Assembly (NCBI GenBank): GCA_011390275.1
Contig: JAABST010000016.1
Location: 1 to 64,000 of the forward strand
From: Geitlerinema sp. S16
GTDB taxonomy: Bacteria; Cyanobacteriota; Cyanobacteriia; Cyanobacteriales; Geitlerinemataceae
DNA length: 64,000 nt
Direction: 5' to 3'
The notes beneath the pieces are model-generated. The model saw nothing but the letters and a program-made list of their open reading frames with translations. It was not told where the DNA came from and searched no databases. Each line of letters opens with the position of its first letter. Position 1 is the first letter of the stretch. Both the position numbers and the translations under genes were made by a program. This document shows, piece by piece, positions 35,980 to 44,333 of the stretch.

Positions 35980-36174
35980 ATGAACGACACAAATCCTCTC
36001 TCGCTTGAGCAAGAGTTCAACATCAAATCGTTCGAGTCAACGGTGTCTCGTATGGATCTTGAACAGGCACAACAATGCCTTGTTCAGCTTTACCGTGACT
36101 CGATTCTGCGCGAGGAAAATTACAAGCATTTACTTAAGCATCACTGGGGTTTTGGTGAGCCTCCCTGCTCCTGA
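35980..36174 (+). CDS. nblA: Phycobilisome degradation protein NblA
   Basis: This 64-residue protein acts as an adaptor that brings phycobilisomes to the Clp protease during nutrient starvation. The family pattern is clear: LSLEQEFNIKSFESTV, then MDLEQAQQCLVQLYRDSILRE, then NYKHLLKHHWGF. These form two helices of the dimer with the C-terminal phycobiliprotein-binding residues. The length is typical (about 55-65). The start ATG has an excellent ribosome-binding site (TTAGGAG). It is a single gene with a long leader, which fits starvation control. It faces an iron-type transporter gene, with terminators between. Confidence 0.9.
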   Translation: MNDTNPLSLEQEFNIKSFESTVSRMDLEQAQQCLVQLYRDSILREENYKHLLKHHWGFGEPPCS

Positions 36175-36201
36175 TGAACCCAAGGCGCTGGACAAGTTCC
36201 T

Positions 36202-36247
36202 TGGTGTGCCGTCACGTTGTGCGCACACCATAGAACTCGTTTTTATT
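36202..36247 (+). terminator. Hairpin after nblA
   Basis: TGGTGTGC (36202-36209) pairs perfectly with GCACACCA (36223-36230), and a five-T run follows nine bases later. The T-run is not immediately adjacent, so termination efficiency is uncertain. Confidence 0.5.
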
Positions 36248-36330
36248 GGGATTAATCCTTAATCAGTTGAACAATTGATTGCTCTTCTGATTGCACTTTC
36301 TCCATAGAACCGCAGCCGGTCAGGACATGC

Positions 36331-36395
36331 GCATAACTGGCGATCGAGTCACGGAATACCGTGGTTTGATCGCCAGTTATGCTTTTGTTATTTTT
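36331..36395. terminator. Strong hairpin between nblA and the ABC permease gene
   Basis: GCATAACTGGCGATC (36331-36345) is perfectly complementary over 15 nt to GATCGCCAGTTATGC (36368-36382), followed by a T-rich tail. It lies just past the stop codon of the minus-strand permease gene and downstream of nblA, so it can serve both. Confidence 0.8.
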
Positions 36396-36414
36396 AGCGT
36401 TTGCGCTCATGCGT

Positions 36415-38133
36415 TCAGTCGCCCGATCGCGAGATCTGCCAGCCCAAGGTCAACGCCGGAATCATCCCCACCACCACTAGCGCCAACGCTAGCCCTGAAG
36501 CCTCCGCGAGCCGTTCATCCGACGCGAGATTATAGATACGCACCGCCAGCGTATCGAAATTAAACGGACGCAGGGCGATCGTTGCCGGTAGCTCCTTCAT
36601 TACATCCACAAACACCGTCATCGCTGCCGTGAGTAAGCCGCTCCAGACGATCGGTACGTGAATCTTGATCAGGGTTTTTGCGGGGGAATAGCCAAGGCTA
36701 CGGGCAGCTTCGTCGAGACTGGGTGAGACTTTGCCGAGGCTTGATTCGATGCTGCCGTAGGACACGGCCAGGAAACGCACTAGGTAGGCAAAGACCAAAA
36801 TCGCCATCGTGCCGCTAAAGAGTAGTCCGGTCGAAATGTTGAAGGTGGCACGCATCCAGCGATCGATCGCGTTGTCGATCGTCCCGGCGGGGATCAGCAC
36901 GCCGACCGCGATCGCCGATCCGGGGATGGCGTAACCGAGGGCAGCCACCCGTGCGGAAAGCTGGATCGCCCAGCGCGGATTGAGCCGGACGCTGTAGGCC
37001 AAAAAGGTGGCGACAATCACGGCGAGGAGTGCCGTGACGCCTGCGACGAGTAGGCTATTGCTGGCAAATTGCCAAAAATCACGATTGAAGACTTGATCGG
37101 CGTTGGCGATCGCCATTTCGAGTAGGACGCCCGCCGGGAGTAGGAAGCCGAACAGGACGGGAAAGCCACAGATCGCGATCGCGCCCGCTGCTCGCCAACC
37201 TTTTAGCTCGTAGCGTGGCACGGGTAAGGCAGCGGTGGAATCGGTTTGAAAGTAGGCGGCTTGGTTACGGGAATAGCGCTCGATCGCCAAGAGGGCAAAT
37301 ACGAACAGCAGCAAGATCGCAGCGAGCTGGGTTGCGGCGGGGCGATCGCCCATGGCAAACCAGGTGCGATAGATCCCGGTCGTAAACGTATCGACGCCAA
37401 AATATTGCACCGTGCCGAAATCGTTGAGCGTTTCCATCAGCGCAAGGGCAGTTCCAGCGGCGATCGCCGGACGAGCGAGCGGTACGGCGACGGTCAAGAA
37501 GCTACGCCAGGGAGAGCAGCCGAGGACGCGGCTGGCTTCGAGGGTACACACGGATTGTTCGAGGAAGGCGACGCGGGTGAGGAGGTAGACGTAGGGGTAG
37601 AGCGTCAGGACGAGGAGGGCGATCGCGCCGCCGATCGAGCGGATATCGGGAAACCAGTAATCGCCATAGCCCCAGCCGAAGAGGTCTCGTAAGCTGCGCT
37701 GTACCGGCCCCGAAAATTCTAGAAAATCGGTATAGGTATAGGCCAATAGGTAGGCCGGGGCGGCGAGGGGAAACAACAACAATCCTTCCCAGATTCGCCG
37801 TCCAGGGAAGTGGCAGACACTCACCAGCCATGCAGCACTGACGCCGATCGTGATCGTTCCGGCGCTAACGCCGATCACCAGGATCGCAGAGTTGATCAAA
37901 TATCGAGGCAGAACGGTCGAGGCGAGGTGACCCCAAACCTCGTTCGGGCTGGTGAGGGCGTTGCTCGCAATGAACAGGATCGGCGCGGCGATGATCACGG
38001 CGATCGCGATCGCGCCGAGGCTCCAGAGATCGATCTGCTGTAGGAGCTTGAGGCTTCGGACTAGACCGTGCGTCAGCTTGGCGTGGAGTCTAGCAAGCGG
38101 GGTTGAGGAATTAGAGGACGGGGGGAGGCTCAT
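36415..38133 (-). CDS. futB: Iron(III)-type ABC transporter permease
   Basis: This 572-residue permease is made of two fused BPD_transp_1 halves, with about twelve membrane segments in total, as in FutB/SfuB/FbpB ferric iron permeases. Each half carries the EAA-type loop that contacts the ATPase: LEASRVLGCSPWRSFLTVAVP in the first half, and LDEAARSLGYSPAKTLIKI followed by HVPIVWSG in the second. The substrate is inferred from the fused architecture. Thiamine or other oxyanion permeases of this class are possible. The binding protein and ATPase are not adjacent, as is usual for cyanobacterial fut genes. The N-terminal about 35 residues are soluble. Confidence 0.8.
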   Translation of the reverse strand: MSLPPSSNSSTPLARLHAKLTHGLVRSLKLLQQIDLWSLGAIAIAVIIAAPILFIASNALTSPNEVWGHLASTVLPRYLINSAILVIGVSAGTITIGVSAAWLVSVCHFPGRRIWEGLLLFPLAAPAYLLAYTYTDFLEFSGPVQRSLRDLFGWGYGDYWFPDIRSIGGAIALLVLTLYPYVYLLTRVAFLEQSVCTLEASRVLGCSPWRSFLTVAVPLARPAIAAGTALALMETLNDFGTVQYFGVDTFTTGIYRTWFAMGDRPAATQLAAILLLFVFALLAIERYSRNQAAYFQTDSTAALPVPRYELKGWRAAGAIAICGFPVLFGFLLPAGVLLEMAIANADQVFNRDFWQFASNSLLVAGVTALLAVIVATFLAYSVRLNPRWAIQLSARVAALGYAIPGSAIAVGVLIPAGTIDNAIDRWMRATFNISTGLLFSGTMAILVFAYLVRFLAVSYGSIESSLGKVSPSLDEAARSLGYSPAKTLIKIHVPIVWSGLLTAAMTVFVDVMKELPATIALRPFNFDTLAVRIYNLASDERLAEASGLALALVVVGMIPALTLGWQISRSGD

Positions 38134-38514
38134 GGACGCAACTCAGAATCGCTCAAGGTGATGCCGCGATCAGTCGGGATGATCGTTGGCGTGATGGACT
38201 TCTGAGTGTAAAGGGGTTCGGTGCGGAGTTCCAACCCGTGGGGCTGGGATTGCAGACGATCGCGGCGCTCAAGCGCAACAACAATGACCGAAATTCGATC
38301 GCTCCCGGACTCTGCCTTGAAATGGCGGACTTGGGTGTCCTGGATGTTCTGCGCCCCGTCTAGGTGCGACGAATCCCCTTCAATCCTATTGGCACTGGCT
38401 TCTTTCTAAACTCGAATTTAGCCTTGCCCTTCAGGTGTGCAACTCGATCGCTGATCGCTTTAAGCTGGAGATAATTTCTTGCAATCAAGTTCTTTCACTT
38501 AAGGCTACTCAACC
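38134..38514. other. Divergent promoter region
   Basis: These 381 bases between the permease gene and the FMN reductase gene must contain both promoters. No convincing Fur box, gene or repeat was recognised by eye. Confidence 0.4.
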
Positions 38515-39093
38515 ATGACCCAAGCGACCAAAATCTTAGCGTTCGCCGGAAGTGCTCGTGTTGCATCCTTTAACAAAACGCTGGTCAAAATTGCAGCAGA
38601 AGGAGCGAAATCGGCTGGGGCAGAGGTCACATATATAGACTTCCTCGATTATCCGATGCCGCTTTTTAATGAAGATTTAGAAGCAAAAACTGGTCTGCCG
38701 GAGTCTGTGCTGCAATTCAAAGCGTTGCTAAAAAGTCATCAGGGATTTCTGATTGCCTGCCCCGAGTACAACGGCTCCATTACTCCACTGCTCAAAAATG
38801 CGATCGACTGGGCGACTCGCCCAGCACCCGAGGAAGCGGGTCTAGCCTGCTTTAAACATAAGGTCGCCGCTGTGATGGCGACATCTCCCGGAGGACTCGG
38901 TGGCTTGCGGGGTTTAGCTCATGTTCGTGACATTCTCGAAGGCATTGGCACGATCGTGATCCCAAGTCAAAAGGCGATCCCCAATGCTTATCAAGCCTTT
39001 GATCAAGGGTTGCTCAAGGATGAAAAACAAGCCGCTGATATTCAGGGGATTGCACAACAGTTGGTGAAGGTGGCGACTCAGCTCAACCGATAA
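38515..39093 (+). CDS. NAD(P)H-dependent FMN reductase
   Basis: This 192-residue flavodoxin-like reductase belongs to the NADPH-dependent FMN reductase/chromate reductase family. The phosphate-binding loop FAGSARVASFNKTLV lies near the N-terminus. The flavin-binding motif PEYNGSITPLLKNAIDWATR is at about residues 82-101, and SPGGLGGLRGL follows. It could supply reduced flavin or detoxify quinones and metals. Pairing with an iron permease in divergent orientation suggests, without proof, a role in metal reduction. The ATG is preceded by weakly purine-rich sequence only. Confidence 0.9.
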   Translation: MTQATKILAFAGSARVASFNKTLVKIAAEGAKSAGAEVTYIDFLDYPMPLFNEDLEAKTGLPESVLQFKALLKSHQGFLIACPEYNGSITPLLKNAIDWATRPAPEEAGLACFKHKVAAVMATSPGGLGGLRGLAHVRDILEGIGTIVIPSQKAIPNAYQAFDQGLLKDEKQAADIQGIAQQLVKVATQLNR

Positions 39094-39151
39094 GTGTTGA
39101 GTTTGCCCTATACCGGGTCTGTTACGACCATTCGGATTGGGGGTGATTCAG

Positions 39152-39298
39152 TAGACCTCTTGCATGAATCGCCCTCATCCCCCAGCCCCTTCTCCCTGCT
39201 TGGGAGAAGGGGAGCCAAATCAAAAATATTGCCTTTCAAAGTTCCTCTCCCGCTCTGGGGATTTAGGGAGAGGGAATGATATTCGTGCAAGAGGTCTA
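39152..39298. repeat. Miniature element type 5 (147 bp) with type-4-like core
   Basis: The ends TAGACCTCTTGCATGAAT and ATTCGTGCAAGAGGTCTA are near-perfect inverted repeats. The interior has CCCTCATCCCCCAGCCCCTT and GGGGATTTAGGGAGAGGG, clearly related to the core of the type 4 elements, although the ends are different. The TA at each end suggests TA targeting. Confidence 0.75.
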
Positions 39299-39406
39299 GT
39301 AGTTTAATTCGCTTTTCTCATGCCTGCGCTCCACATGAGAATGACTGAGGTGAGAGCGATTTTAGGCAGTGCGTCATAATTAAGATGATGCCTTTGAGCG
39401 AACACG

Positions 39407-39988
39407 ATGGTTCAGATCACTGACCGTACAGCGGCGGCTGTGGAGTCTCGCCTCAGTCTGGAGGAGTTTCTAGCCCGACCAGAAACCGAACCGGCGAGTG
39501 AGTTTGTTGGTGGCCGTATTGATCAAAAGCCGATGCCTCAGGGCGAACATAGCGCGATTCAGAGTGACCTAACGGCGTTGATTAATCAGTTACGTCGCGA
39601 CAAAATTGCGCGGGCGTTTCCAGAGTTGCGTTGCACGTTTGGCGAACGCGCGATCGTGCCGGATATTGCTGTGTTCGTGTGGGATCGGATTGCTCGTGAC
39701 GAGGACGGTTGTGTGGCGAATCGTTTTGATCTTGCGCCGGATTGGGCGATCGAGATTCTTTCGCCGAATCAGTCGATGTTACGTCCAACGAAAAATATTC
39801 TCCACTGTTTAGAGTCTGGCAGTGAGTTGGGCTGGTTGATTGAGCCGGAGGAATTTTCGGTGTTGGTGTACGCGCCGGATGCGGGAACGCGGTATTTTGA
39901 CGCGCCGAGTGGTGTGTTGCCAGTTCCGGAGTTTGCGCGGGGGCTGGAGATCACGATCGCGGATTTGCAGGGCTTTTTGCAGGATTGA
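39407..39988 (+). CDS. Uma2-family (DUF820) putative endonuclease 1
   Basis: This 193-residue protein has the PD-(D/E)XK-like Uma2 fold, very common in cyanobacteria. The core shows ELRCTFGERAIVPDIAVFVW (catalytic Asp in the PDIAV motif), then DLAPDWAIEILSPNQSMLRPTKN with the conserved EILSP and Lys. The start has SLEEFLARPETEPASEFVGG, the usual N-terminal helix. Biochemical function is unproven for most members. It is the first of three tandem paralogues. Sequence divergence from the next two is high, so they are not recent duplicates. Confidence 0.9.
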   Translation: MVQITDRTAAAVESRLSLEEFLARPETEPASEFVGGRIDQKPMPQGEHSAIQSDLTALINQLRRDKIARAFPELRCTFGERAIVPDIAVFVWDRIARDEDGCVANRFDLAPDWAIEILSPNQSMLRPTKNILHCLESGSELGWLIEPEEFSVLVYAPDAGTRYFDAPSGVLPVPEFARGLEITIADLQGFLQD

Positions 39989-40085
39989 TGGGGCGATCGC
40001 GCCGCTGCGGACAAACGCGACTGTGAATACGCGGGTCTCCTGCGCGATCGACGATAATTGAAAGCAACTACACGCTTGGCTTGAT

Positions 40086-40664
40086 ATGGTTGCCCAATTC
40101 GATCGCCTCACTCCTGACGAGTACCTCGAAGCCGAACGCCACAGCGAAATTCGGCACGAATATTTCGACGGTCAAGTGATTGCAATGGCCGGATCGAGCA
40201 GTACTCATGGTCTCCTCGTCACGAACCTTGTCGCTTTACTACGTCCGAACGTTCGTGGCACAGGATGCCAGCTTTTTAGCAGCGATATGAAGGTCAAGCT
40301 CGCAACTCGCAACCGTTTTTTCTATCCCGATCTCCTGCTGACCTGCGACCCGCGCGATCGCGAGACGAGTTACTTCAAGCAATATCCAAAACTCATTATC
40401 GAAGTTTTATCAGAGAGTACCGAAGCTTTCGATCGCGGCGTAAAGTTCCGCGACTACGGCGAACTCATGAGCCTGGAAGAATACGTTCTCGTTTCCCAGC
40501 ACGAACGCCTTGTTGAACGTTTCACCCGCAAAGGGGATGGCAGTTGGCGGCTCGATCGCTATGCCAACGATGACCGGCTGCACTTGGAAAGTCTGGATTG
40601 CATGATCGACTTGGATGCTGTGTACGAAGATGTGACGTTATCGACGGAACGTGGGGATGCTTGA
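40086..40664 (+). CDS. Uma2-family putative endonuclease 2
   Basis: This 192-residue protein has the motifs TPDEYLEAERHSEIRHEYFD at the N-terminus, then NRFFYPDLLLTC with the catalytic Asp. LIIEVLSESTEAFDRGVKF follows, with the Glu-x-Leu-Ser motif and Lys. It lies 97 nt after the first Uma2 gene on the same strand. It is more similar to the third copy than to the first in the N-terminal motif (EYLEAE/DYLAAEE) and active-site wording. Confidence 0.9.
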   Translation: MVAQFDRLTPDEYLEAERHSEIRHEYFDGQVIAMAGSSSTHGLLVTNLVALLRPNVRGTGCQLFSSDMKVKLATRNRFFYPDLLLTCDPRDRETSYFKQYPKLIIEVLSESTEAFDRGVKFRDYGELMSLEEYVLVSQHERLVERFTRKGDGSWRLDRYANDDRLHLESLDCMIDLDAVYEDVTLSTERGDA

Positions 40665-40748
40665 TGGGGCGATCGTAGTGCTGATGGCGATCGTGCCGTG
40701 TCTTCCCTCCCCAGTGCTACGATCGAGCCGGTCTCCATTCTCCACACC

Positions 40749-41312
40749 ATGCTCGCCACCGATCCCCTCTACATAACCCCCGAGGACTACCTCGCCGCCG
40801 AAGAAATCAGCCCGCACCGCCACGAGTACCGCGATGGTGAAGTGTTCGCGATGACGGGTGGTACGCGCAATCACCACGCCATCACTGCAAACCTCCACCT
40901 TGTTCTCGGAAATCATCTACGAGATTCAGGTTGTCGAGCTTTTGTGGAGGGGATGAAGACGCATGTTGAGGCAAAAAATGCGTTTTACTATCCGGATGTG
41001 GTCGTGACTTGCGATGAGCGCGATCGCCCGTCTGATGATCCGTATATCAGTCATCCTTGTTTAATTATCGAGGTTCTGTCTCCGTCTACGGCTCGCTTTG
41101 ATCGGACGGAAAAGTTTGCGGATTATCGTGCGATTCCGAGCTTAGGTGAGTATGTTTTGGTTGCGAGCGATCGTCGGCAGGTTGAGGTGTTTCAGCGTAA
41201 CAATCATGGGGAATGGGGGTTAGGTAATATGCCGGAGGATGACACGATTTGGTTGGCGAGTGTGGATTGTGCGATCGCGTTGAGTGAGATTTATCGTGAT
41301 GTGAATGTTTGA
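40749..41312 (+). CDS. Uma2-family putative endonuclease 3
   Basis: From ATG 40749 the product is 187 residues. A GTG start 17 codons upstream is possible but would add a non-conserved tail. Motifs are TPEDYLAAEEISPHRHEYRD, then NAFYYPDVVVTCDERDRP with the catalytic Asp, LIIEVLSPSTARFDRTEKFA, and LGEYVLVASDRRQVEVFQR near the end. It is the last of the tandem set. The three genes alternate with HIP1-containing spacers of 85-97 nt. Confidence 0.9.
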   Translation: MLATDPLYITPEDYLAAEEISPHRHEYRDGEVFAMTGGTRNHHAITANLHLVLGNHLRDSGCRAFVEGMKTHVEAKNAFYYPDVVVTCDERDRPSDDPYISHPCLIIEVLSPSTARFDRTEKFADYRAIPSLGEYVLVASDRRQVEVFQRNNHGEWGLGNMPEDDTIWLASVDCAIALSEIYRDVNV

Positions 41313-41473
41313 TGAGGCGATCGTGCCGTTGCGGGCGAATGGGGTGTTGAGTGTGTGGGTGTTGGCTGAGGTTTGATGTGTTGTATGGGCGATGCTTGTT
41401 ACTCCTACGCTCTGTGTCACATGCCGCTGAGAACTCTCTGCGTTCTGTGGTGACGCGGAGCGTCTGGGGATTG

Positions 41474-41499
41474 CGTTGCCCACGCAGAGCGTGGGAACG
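41474..41499. repeat. CGTTCCCACGC palindrome
   Basis: CGTTGCCCACGC-AGA-GCGTGGGAACG forms a nearly perfect hairpin. A half copy (CGTTCCCACGCTCCGCGT) is at about 43763 on the far side of the next gene. The sequence type is familiar from other filamentous cyanobacteria (recollection). The remainder of 41313-41588 holds no gene. Confidence 0.65.
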
Positions 41500-41588
41500 A
41501 TTTAGAGCTGTTTTGATGAGCGGGGGCAGATGTTACCGGTTTTGGGGTTTGTGCGGGGGGGGAGATCATGATCGGGGATTTGTTCAAC

Positions 41589-43631
41589 TTAGGTCAGTAC
41601 CAACGAACCAAACTCGGGAGTTTGCACGAGATTATTAAGGAACGCTGCAAATTCACGCTGACTGTCTTCGTTTAATAATGTCTCTGCCAAATCCACAACT
41701 TTTTGCAAGCTATCATACCCATCTTGACCAGAGCTGAGAATTGAAGAAACGCGACTGGAAAACACCTGCTTCAACTCAGAGTAGCTAATATTCTCTGCAT
41801 CTTGGAGCGTTTTTTTCCAGACAATCCGTCGATCAGTAAAACAAATTCCTCCCTTTAAGTCATTCCAAAAGGTTGTATCGATCTCCGCAAGGATTTTCTC
41901 GTCCTCTTCCAGCTTAAGCCAGGTCTTGATCGAGTTTTTAGCTTGCTGTAAATCTAAGTTTTCTCCCTTATAGACAATATAACTTTCATATCGATCAGGT
42001 AATGAGTCGATGAGCACTTGAGCGAATGAACCGGGACGAGGCGGCTCAGTCAACGCATGTAAACGTACTTCAATTGCTTGAAGCTCTGTGCCATCACGCT
42101 TTTTGCTTCGTTTCAACAGAGACCAAACAACAAAAGCAGTTCCAGAGGCCACCAGTGCCGTACCACCTGTCAAAATGCTAACGCCTCCCAAAGCCGCGAT
42201 CGTCGCACTCAGAGCCGCTGCCCCGGTCAAACTTCCCCCTGCACCCGCGAATGTCCACGCCGCGACAGTTGCCGCCGTTCCCACGACAGCCCCAGAACCA
42301 ACAGAAATTCCTAAGTTAACGTAGTCCTGCCGATCAAGCTCGGAGACAAACGCATAGGAGAGAACACCCGCAGCGCCGATCAAGGCTGCACCGCCCGTAG
42401 CTACAGCTAAACCACCCAACATACCGAGCCCTCCGGCGGCAACGGAACCACCGCCGAGGAAAGCAAGGGTCGCATTCATGGCTGCGCCTCCCGATAAGCT
42501 ACTAATTGCAGCTCCCGTTGATGCCTCTACACCAACTGACGTTAGAACTTTGGTCGTGTTGGGAATGATTCCTGCGGCAATATTACGAGCCTTTCTTGCA
42601 TCTTTAGAAGCCTCATTGAGTTCTTGCACCAGTTTGATCGCCCCTTTCTGATTTGCTTCTTGAAACTCTCCAGCGCGCGCGACAGCATACATGTTGATAA
42701 ACGTCGGCGGTAAAGTGGAGTGAGCAATTCGATGATCGATCTCTTTGGCAACTAAGCGATCGTCTTCTATCAACTCCTGACCATCTCGTACTTGGCTATA
42801 AACGGCGATCAGCTCGTTTGAATTGGGAAGGTCATCAAGTAGATTTAATATTGCCAAATCGGCTGTGAATGCCAAAGAAGCCGTACTAGCAACTCCGTAA
42901 CGTTCCTTCAATTCAATCGGAAGTGCCGATCCTGCCACGATCGCATCGAGGCTCGGAAGTGCGGAGATATTTGAAATCGAATCACCAGCGGTAATTTGGG
43001 CGAAAGTTCCGAGAATGCCTTGCTTCTCAGCGGGAGAGAGAGAGGATGCATCCAAAGCTACCTGAATTGTATCGAGAATCCTGAGAACCTTCGAGTTTTC
43101 GCTCGCAATCTTATACTGTTGCTGGATATGCCCTGAGAGCTTACTGGTCAAAACAATATAGTCGAGCAAGCCCAAAGCTTCGAGATCAGCAACAGGCTGA
43201 CCATCTTCTAATCCCTCATAGATCAACTTACAGCGATCGCGGCTACTTTCAAGCAGGAAATCAACGCGAGAGTCGAGCTCTTCAAAAATTTCAAGTCCGA
43301 TTTTGGAGTTGCGATCGTAAAGCGTATGGAGCGTAATACTGCGAACGACCTGTGTTTCATTATTGATGAATTGCACAACATCGCCTTCGCTACTTCTCTC
43401 CGGAATGTGAATTGTAAAGCGCGTGCCCTCGTAAGCATACAGCGTTTGCTTTCCACCACGCCGAGCGATTGAGTAAGGAACAAAGGATTGGTAACTCACC
43501 GACGGTAAATTACCCGACGAGCCTGATTCCGCATACGCTGGGGAAGTCCGACTGAATTGCGAAATGGCGACGATTGCACTCGTTTGAAGCGCTAATTTGA
43601 GGGCATCGCGTCGCGAAAATTGCTGAGTCAT
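41589..43631 (-). CDS. Large protein: Tat-like signal, small-residue hydrophobic region, PH-like C-terminus
   Basis: This 680-residue protein is not assigned to a known family as a whole. The N-terminus MTQQFSRRDALKLALQTSAI has a classical twin-arginine pattern and a possible cleavage site at PAYA-ES (about residue 34). Residues 40-350 are largely helical and soluble. From about 355 to 515 lies a hydrophobic region very rich in Gly, Ala, Ser and Thr (for example GGGSVAAGGLGMLGGLAVAT), ending in a basic stop LLKRSKKR. The C-terminal part (about 575-640: EDEKILAEIDTTFWNDLKGG, then ICFTDRRIVWKK) resembles bacterial PH-like domains. A membrane-inserting or pore-like role is suggested only by composition. 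The start 43631 was chosen so that the Tat motif is N-terminal. Confidence 0.72.
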   Translation of the reverse strand: MTQQFSRRDALKLALQTSAIVAISQFSRTSPAYAESGSSGNLPSVSYQSFVPYSIARRGGKQTLYAYEGTRFTIHIPERSSEGDVVQFINNETQVVRSITLHTLYDRNSKIGLEIFEELDSRVDFLLESSRDRCKLIYEGLEDGQPVADLEALGLLDYIVLTSKLSGHIQQQYKIASENSKVLRILDTIQVALDASSLSPAEKQGILGTFAQITAGDSISNISALPSLDAIVAGSALPIELKERYGVASTASLAFTADLAILNLLDDLPNSNELIAVYSQVRDGQELIEDDRLVAKEIDHRIAHSTLPPTFINMYAVARAGEFQEANQKGAIKLVQELNEASKDARKARNIAAGIIPNTTKVLTSVGVEASTGAAISSLSGGAAMNATLAFLGGGSVAAGGLGMLGGLAVATGGAALIGAAGVLSYAFVSELDRQDYVNLGISVGSGAVVGTAATVAAWTFAGAGGSLTGAAALSATIAALGGVSILTGGTALVASGTAFVVWSLLKRSKKRDGTELQAIEVRLHALTEPPRPGSFAQVLIDSLPDRYESYIVYKGENLDLQQAKNSIKTWLKLEEDEKILAEIDTTFWNDLKGGICFTDRRIVWKKTLQDAENISYSELKQVFSSRVSSILSSGQDGYDSLQKVVDLAETLLNEDSQREFAAFLNNLVQTPEFGSLVLT

Positions 43632-44333
43632 ATGTTGAACAAAGTATAGCAAATACTAATTTCACTGATAAGTATAGAATGATATCGTGGCTCGTTACGA
43701 CTATGTCTGCAAACCCTTACCATCCATGACCTCAAGCATCACCCAACAACAACGCCAACCTCGTTCCCACGCTCCGCGTCTACGGCGTATACACAAGTAT
43801 TTAAATCACTCATTTAGGCTAAGTTGAGGCTCAAAGTCTCGCTACCTAAAGCCTCCAAACCTCGAAAATCGCGGGCTTCTCGCCGAGCCAGCTATAGACA
43901 GCTCATCACGAGAGAAGTAGGGTGCGTTGCGGCCACGATAAATTTGACCGAGAACGATACCTGATCGATCGCCGTAACGCACCGATAATGTCACGGACAA
44001 AGCGACTATGGTAACGGTGCGTTTTGGCCGTGTTCACATATCCTAAATATCGCAACATAATCGAAGCCAAAACACACCCTTGTATGTAGGAGGGGTCGGA
44101 GGTGGAAGTGGAGAGAAGCGATTCAACCACTATCATCGAAGAAGGATGGAGACTCTGGACGCACCCTCAAGCCAACGAGCTTGCACTGTAGATTAAGAGC
44201 CCGTCCTTCGCCCCTTTCGGACACTGCAAGTAGACTGGACAGTATTCTGAGCAAGAGTTTATCGAACCTCGAATCAAAGCAAGGATAGCACTTGAGTCAG
44301 TGGCCGCTCAACCTAGAACCTGGAGAAATTCGG
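43632..44333. other. Gap containing the left flank of the IS110-type element
   Basis: About 700 bases hold no recognisable intact gene. Around 43900-44140 the sequence has several TGCGTTNCGG/TAACGCACC motifs of a repeated type, and a short open frame on the minus strand that I do not believe codes. The last 150-200 bases before the transposase are the expected site of an IS110 bridge RNA. Confidence 0.45.

Noticed and set aside
38221..38409. 62-codon frame between the permease and FMN reductase genes
   Set aside because: Ser/Arg/Trp-rich composition is typical of a chance frame in GC-rich DNA, and there is no ribosome-binding site.
43906..44136. 76-codon frame between the Tat-signal protein and the IS110 element
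   Set aside because: It is rich in Ser/Arg, has no recognisable domain or ribosome-binding site, and lies in sequence with repeated GTGCGTT-type motifs. It is probably non-coding.
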